From Portulaca oleracea (lineage: Eukaryota; Streptophyta; Magnoliopsida; Caryophyllales; Portulacaceae), in NCBI GenBank assembly GCA_029582165.1, contig CM055874.1, positions 43,965,883-44,029,882 of the forward strand: a stretch of DNA of 64,000 nt, read 5' to 3'. Under the pieces are notes generated by a model. That model had not been told where the DNA came from, made no database searches, and was given only the letters and a program-made list of their open reading frames with translations. How positions within the stretch are numbered: position 1 is the stretch's first letter; every line of letters starts with the position of its first letter. Below, piece by piece: positions 58,901-64,000 of the stretch. The position numbers and the translations under genes were made by a program.

Positions 58901-61900
58901 TGTTCTAGTATCCGAGTGTCCATTATACTACAAAAGAACAATCAAAGTAACTATAATTCAAATGTCCCATTATTGGTGACGAGGGCTACTGCATGGCACC
59001 ATGGCACAAGAGTAGTAAAGAAGGAACTGCTAACCAATATATAAGTTCCTAATTCCAACCCGAAGTTCCACAAGCTCTAACAAAACCTAATATATAACTT
59101 CCAAATCATGAATGACAACTGACAAGGAGCAAATTTCTTGAGCGAAGAGTAATGATATGAACATTGAACTGCATGTCATACATGAATTCAGAGATAGCAT
59201 GAGCAACAAGACAACTAGAAGGAAAATAGAGGCTAAGTTGATTAGAACAAGGATAGGGTACTAGCCAGATGGGATTGGAGCTCGGGATATTGTTCTGAAT
59301 TACTACCAGAACAGGTAGCTCATTTTTCATAGAACACTCATTAAGAAATATGTATTGATACTAAAAGCATAAAAAATATCTCACGGGCATAGATATGTAA
59401 CAATACGTGATAGAACAGAGACAGTCATAGTAGTTGAATAAATGACAGTCCTCACTGGGTCACTCCAAGATCTTAAATATCAACAGCTTTTAAGCGGTGG
59501 TAAATAATCTTAATATTTTTCTTAAGGTGATAAACAACAATCAAGTGACCAGCAATGCAGCAAAAACGACTGAAATCTCATAAAAGAACTCGTACCTATT
59601 TCACAAGCATTACAAGTCAGCACAAGGTTTGCAAATGCTGAGTTATCAGATCCAATCCAGACAAGCAAGTAATCCTCTATTCTCTGACCATATGGTAAAC
59701 TCCAAGTCAGGCCACCAATGCTATATGATGTACCGACTTTTGCATCAGTAGTTTCACAGCCACTAGTAAGGTTATGGACAGTTCCAACATGCCCATTAAA
59801 TGAAATCTGCCCTGTGGATGGATCCAAGGCCGAGGACATAACATCAGCACAGCAGATGTCTATTTTGGATGCAGAGTTTGACAATTTTAGCGCTTCAGCT
59901 AGCAATGCCTCCTTGATAACATTCATTGCATGAGCATATTCCAGTCCGAATAAGATCTATGGAGTGTGAAAAGGAAAATCAATTAACAAGCAACTATGGG
60001 AACTAGGAAAGATATGATTCTCTATAAATTTGAAGAGTAAATCACGCTGATAGAGAAGGAGCAATCTCCAGCATATTCATACTTGGGAAAAGAGACAGAA
60101 CAAAGTAAGAAATTATAAATATTGCACCCTAACATTGGTGTGACCAGAGCATAAATTACATTGGTTGACTCCTCATAAAAAGATAACACTTCCAACATTC
60201 CAATTTACTATTTTATCTGGCAATGAAATTATTCATGGAGAAAAACAGAAGCCCATGTCGCCTACTGGCTGAAGCATGTCAGTCATGATCATCTCAGTAC
60301 AATTACTTACTTAGAAGGACCAAGCCAACTTATAGTATCAAATATCCACGTACTTTACCTAGTTAATATTTCATGTGAAGAACACAGGACCCCTCCCAGA
60401 AAATGAAAAGTGGACTTTCGATATCCAAGCACGGAAAAGGGAATGAAATAAGTGGAGTATCGGACACAAATATGCGTGTATTTGCTCCTCCTGAGTCTGA
60501 TTGCAATAAGAACGCCAACACAAGCTAAAATAATCCCTTTACGAATCCTCTATAGGAAAAGCGGAAACTACATTACTTTTCAAAGAAGTACCAGAATCCT
60601 GGATAGGAGCTATCCATCAATTCTAGTGAGGTTGCCTACTAGAGAAATTTGAGTACCATACAGCATAATATAGCAAGCAGTAGCCTACTTTTCTTTCTAT
60701 CAGAAGCAAGTATCTGGAGTTCCCCTAGCATCCATTAATTTCCATGGCTATTAACTGGTCAAGCAACTGGTAACAATTCAAATCAGATTTCTAATTCCTT
60801 TGCATCACATTATTCACTAGCAAAGTTATAGACTAAGCTATACTTAGAACCCTATATCTACTAAAATAGGACAAGTAAGTCTTGTATGCAAAACTCAGAT
60901 TTACAGAAAGAGGAATTGTATCACAGAATGTGGTCAAATTAAAATTCTTTTGCTAATAAAAAAAACAAAAAGAAACTGTGGCTCAACAGAAAAAGGCCCT
61001 TATATTGAGCTGTGGTGAATTTTGCCACATAAAAGCTAAGAATACAAAAAACATCTACAAAATATCCAAATCAATCCCATCATTTAGTTTTGCCAACCTT
61101 GGGAAACATAACAGCACTAGAATTAGTTATCTCTTTGTTCGTATAGTACATTTAATCAATCCTAGATCAGCCTTGGTCCTATTCAAGTACTACTCAAATC
61201 CTCAGACTAAGTTTTCAATAGCTTGGAACCAAAGAATTACCTAGGAAAGACTCTCTTTATTCTTCAAAGTCTACAACACAGTCTGGGGAAACACTGAAGT
61301 CCTATTGCACCATTTCTAAGCTCTGTTAGCGGCACATCGCTGCAGTTTTGACCTATATTACTATATAATGGAAAAAGGTAGAAGATGACATCATTTTTTG
61401 TTATTTTCATACCAGAACAGGCTTACTGCGGCTCAAGGCAAAACTGCATATCTTCTCTACTGTATCTGCAACATTTATAGATGCTTTTCCAAAAACGATA
61501 AAAGCTGGAAGAGTTGATGTCCTGAATGATACAACACCAAAGGAGACAAAGAATTAATTTTTCTTTCATTCTCTTTTTTTCTTAGAAATACAAACAGATG
61601 CCTGAATAACCAAGAGAGCCAGTATGCATGCAGATCAAGGATATAAGAGGAGACAGGTCCAGCTAATGAACAATGCATAAATCGCTTTCATGAAACAAAG
61701 AAACAGAGAGTAAGAGATGGGGCACATCAAGCAAACTTCTCCATAGACAAATTGTGTAAATATTATTACTTTTTTTGCTCTCTTTTTTTGGTTTGGGGGG
61801 GGGGGGGGCTCTTTCCTCAGCTTTGGGGGCAAACTAAAAGGAGCATTTTTTATATCAACTTTGAAACTCCAATTGATTTTACTAACCTAGACATTTGAAG

Positions 61901-63251
61901 ATTCATGTGGGCATAATAGCAATATGCAATGCAAGGAGAAAGGAGAAATAATGCCTCTAACTTATGCGCCCATTTGTGAAGGTTACACACCCTACCATTA
62001 ATCAATTCAATAGTTTTCACCCTTACAAGAAAATGAGACATCTCCTAAAAATTAGTGATACACTAGTACATAGGAACTTTCTCAATGAATCCTTGCTGCT
62101 ACTAGCTCAATTATATGAAAAAAAGGATAAGTCTCTAATTTTTCACATTTTCGAAAATGTCAGACCAAGTATAACCTTCACCATTTCAGTGACAGTCTAT
62201 GATAATGCCGCATACACAAATTATCATCTCATACTATAAAATCAAGAGGAGAAAAAATCAATTCATAATTTAATTTTCAACCTAAATCTATGCAAGGTGG
62301 CAGGACATACACATAATCTAGTCACAATAGATGTACAGAGGCTTTCAAGATTTCTGAGAGACACACTTATAAAACTTTAGCAGTGTGTAAAACATGGTTT
62401 AAGTATCTACTGAATGTATAGCATAGTAAAAGTGAGACGAGCAACTTACGGGCTTAAACATGTGTGACCATAATGTATAACACATTCAGCATTGATGTGA
62501 GCTGCCCCAACTTCATCAACACAACAACTACCATAGGTTGTATCTGCCATAACATACAAGCCCACATCTTTAAACCTCCCATTAGCAATGTTTTCTTCAC
62601 CATCATTACATTTTCGGAGCTCTCTGAGCTTGTCTCGAAGTGCCCTCACCACTCTGACTGAATCTTTCAGCAACTCATCAGGGAACTGATAGTTAATTTG
62701 AGTAAGAATCAAGCAATAGAACAAACAACAAAATCCCACTCATTCACATGCTTCTAAAATCTACCATCACCCAGTTAACTTCAGTCAACAAATAGTTAAG
62801 ATCAATACAAAATCAAATGAAAAAAAATGGACAAAAAACAATGAAGGACGAATAATAGAAATCAAACGAAAATTAAGCGGGCATTCTAGCAGGAATATCA
62901 TGACACTTCCAGCTAAAGTAGCAATAGACTCAAAATTTCTGAATATAACCCCACTTACATGTAACAGTATAACACTCTAATTAAGCTCCTTTTCTTCACG
63001 GAGAAAATCCCCGCAAATAAAAATACGCCAAGGAACCAAAGTACACCACCCAATTAAACGAAATTACAAAACTAAAAAGAGAAATAGAGTTCAGTTGAAT
63101 TGGACATAAAATTGGGATGAGAAAAAATTATCAAGCAGCGAATTGAAAGCAGGAAGATGAAGAGAATAACCTGAAGTGCAACTCTGGTGAAATTATGGGT
63201 GTGGATATAATCTGCAGTTCGATCAATTTCGTACCTTGTTTCAAATTCCAT
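55995..63251 (-). CDS. DPH2: Diphthamide biosynthesis protein 2
   Basis: Ten minus-strand exons, in phase, 513 aa: 63171-63251, 62450-62685, 61413-61521, 59596-59956, 58749-58818, 58527-58594, 57796-57911, 57599-57705, 56422-56561 and 55995-56248. The N-terminus MEFETRYEIDRTADYI is followed by LYVMADTTYGSCCVDEVGAA and AECVIHYGHTCLS, with cysteines 81, 82, 95 and 103; the GSCC..AEC..H-G-C arrangement is diagnostic of DPH1/DPH2. Later blocks are YDPAEDCLETD, GILVGTLGVAGYL, KKAYTLVVGRPNPAKLANFPE, DVFVYVSCAQTALLDSKEF and the tail GRSGRAAGYEGE typical of DPH2. In the cytosol, DPH1-DPH2 uses an Fe-S cluster to move the 3-amino-3-carboxypropyl group of SAM to a histidine of eEF2, the first step of diphthamide synthesis. 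DPH2 is the auxiliary subunit. Several introns are long (62449-61522, 61412-59957) and hold no other gene. The frame is intact. Confidence 0.95.
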
Positions 63252-63555
63252 TTTCGAGAGAGGAGAGAGGAGCAGCAAAAACTGGTAAAACAAAATTCGC
63301 ATTAACCTTCTGTCTATGGCGGCTTCAATGAAGGCACGTGAGTGACGCGTGATGGATGTTCTGTAAAGAGTCTGAAGACCCTAAAGTCTAACGTCTTGGA
63401 CTAGACCCAAACCTGATCCAACCTATTTACACGGGTCTGGGTTCAAAAAAAATTGGACCCATTGGGCCCATTGGGTCTAGGTCCACTAAAAAAATGGGGG
63501 GTTCAGATTTGGGTTTAAGCATGAACACGTGGATCCGTCAAATTATATATATATA
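63252..63555. other. DPH2 upstream region
   Basis: Short DPH2 leader and promoter on the minus strand. 63400-63500 repeats TGGGCCCATTGGGT-like text, as in decayed retroelement DNA. No TATA box was assigned. Confidence 0.4.
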
Positions 63556-64000
63556 TAGGGAAATTGGATTCTAATAATACGAACTTTGGGTCACTTAATA
63601 ATACGAACTTTCGATTTGATTTTTAATAATATGAACTTTGGCCCCTTATTTCCCACAGTAACACACCACCGAGTCACTTTTATTTTGACTCGTCGGTAAA
63701 ATGACATGGCGATGGCGGCATGTGCTCCTTGCTGTTTGACATTGCCAGCTCAGCATTTGACTTAAAAAAAACCCACATCAGCCTCTGTTTTCCCTCCAGA
63801 CCAACTGTACATTATAATTTTTTTTTTTTTTTTTTGAAAAAAAGTCTCCTCAACTCCTACGGTAACATTCATCCATCATCTTCATCTTCTATTCTCTCTC
63901 TATCAACAGCGACGAAGTAATCTGGGTTTGGGAAAGGGTTTTGTGAAAAATTGCTTGCAAATCTGCATCAATTGGTTGCAGGTGACGTCTCCAATAGTCA
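63556..64000 (+). other. Unassigned segment with triple TAATAATACGAACTTT motif
   Basis: The phrase TAATAATACGAACTTT occurs three times (about 63574, 63597, 63626; one copy reads TATGAAC) after a (TA)n run. Downstream, 63830-64000 has a pyrimidine-rich, leader-like stretch (CTTCATCTTCTATTCTCTCT) that could be the start of another gene or element cut by the window end. Confidence 0.45.

Overview
This is nuclear DNA from a flowering plant, most likely a eudicot. It is AT-rich with large gene-poor stretches. Genes have short exons with GT..AG introns, and plant-specific families are present (a PLS-type PPR protein, a CYSTM protein, a plant CorA-like protein). Plant transposons of every major class occur: Ty1/copia and Ty3/gypsy LTR elements, LINEs, a Helitron, and CACTA, Tourist, Stowaway, hAT-like and Mutator-like elements. 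I could not name the species from the sequence.

Six nuclear protein-coding loci look real. They are a single-exon PPR-E protein (4809-6866, +), a 70-aa CYSTM protein in three exons (11100-11714, +), a PWWP-family-like nuclear protein that lacks the PWWP domain (35527-37803, +), a mitochondrial HSP70 in six exons (42004-45792, -), a CorA-like membrane protein in four coding exons (50985-53667, -) and DPH2 of the diphthamide pathway in ten exons (55995-63251, -). One tRNA-Lys(UUU) lies at 4514-4585 (-). I joined the exons of the four spliced genes by hand, and all phases agree, giving intact frames of 70, 679, 456 and 513 aa. A broken, intron-retaining second copy of the mitochondrial HSP70 gene lies at 7405-9860 on the opposite strand. 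A fragment of unknown origin with an in-frame stop and a possible poly(A) tail lies at 38632-39362.

Layout: 1-3.8 kb is a decayed Ty3/gypsy element with a CACTA-type MITE inside it. 4.5-12 kb is the first gene island (tRNA, PPR, HSP70 pseudogene, CYSTM). 12.7-32.2 kb is a transposon graveyard: an internally deleted Ty1/copia element, an RT/RNase H fragment, two LINE remnants, a Mutator-like foldback with a Tourist MITE inside, a (ATT)n-rich Helitron, and a 3.2-kb solo LTR inserted in the 3' end of a LINE. 32.4-37.8 kb is the PWWP-like gene with a long 5'UTR intron. 39.5-41.5 kb is a minisatellite-bearing element inserted in one half of a 120-bp tandem duplication. 42-63.3 kb holds three minus-strand housekeeping genes with Stowaway MITEs and a 622-bp solo LTR between or inside them.

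The genes do not form a pathway or cluster. I did not find a previously undescribed biological system. The most interesting items are structural: nested insertions with readable target-site duplications, the HSP70 duplicate, the repeat-expanded PWWP-less protein, a four-arm alternating inverted repeat at 55 kb, and a dispersed short hairpin motif at 13.7-15.0 kb.
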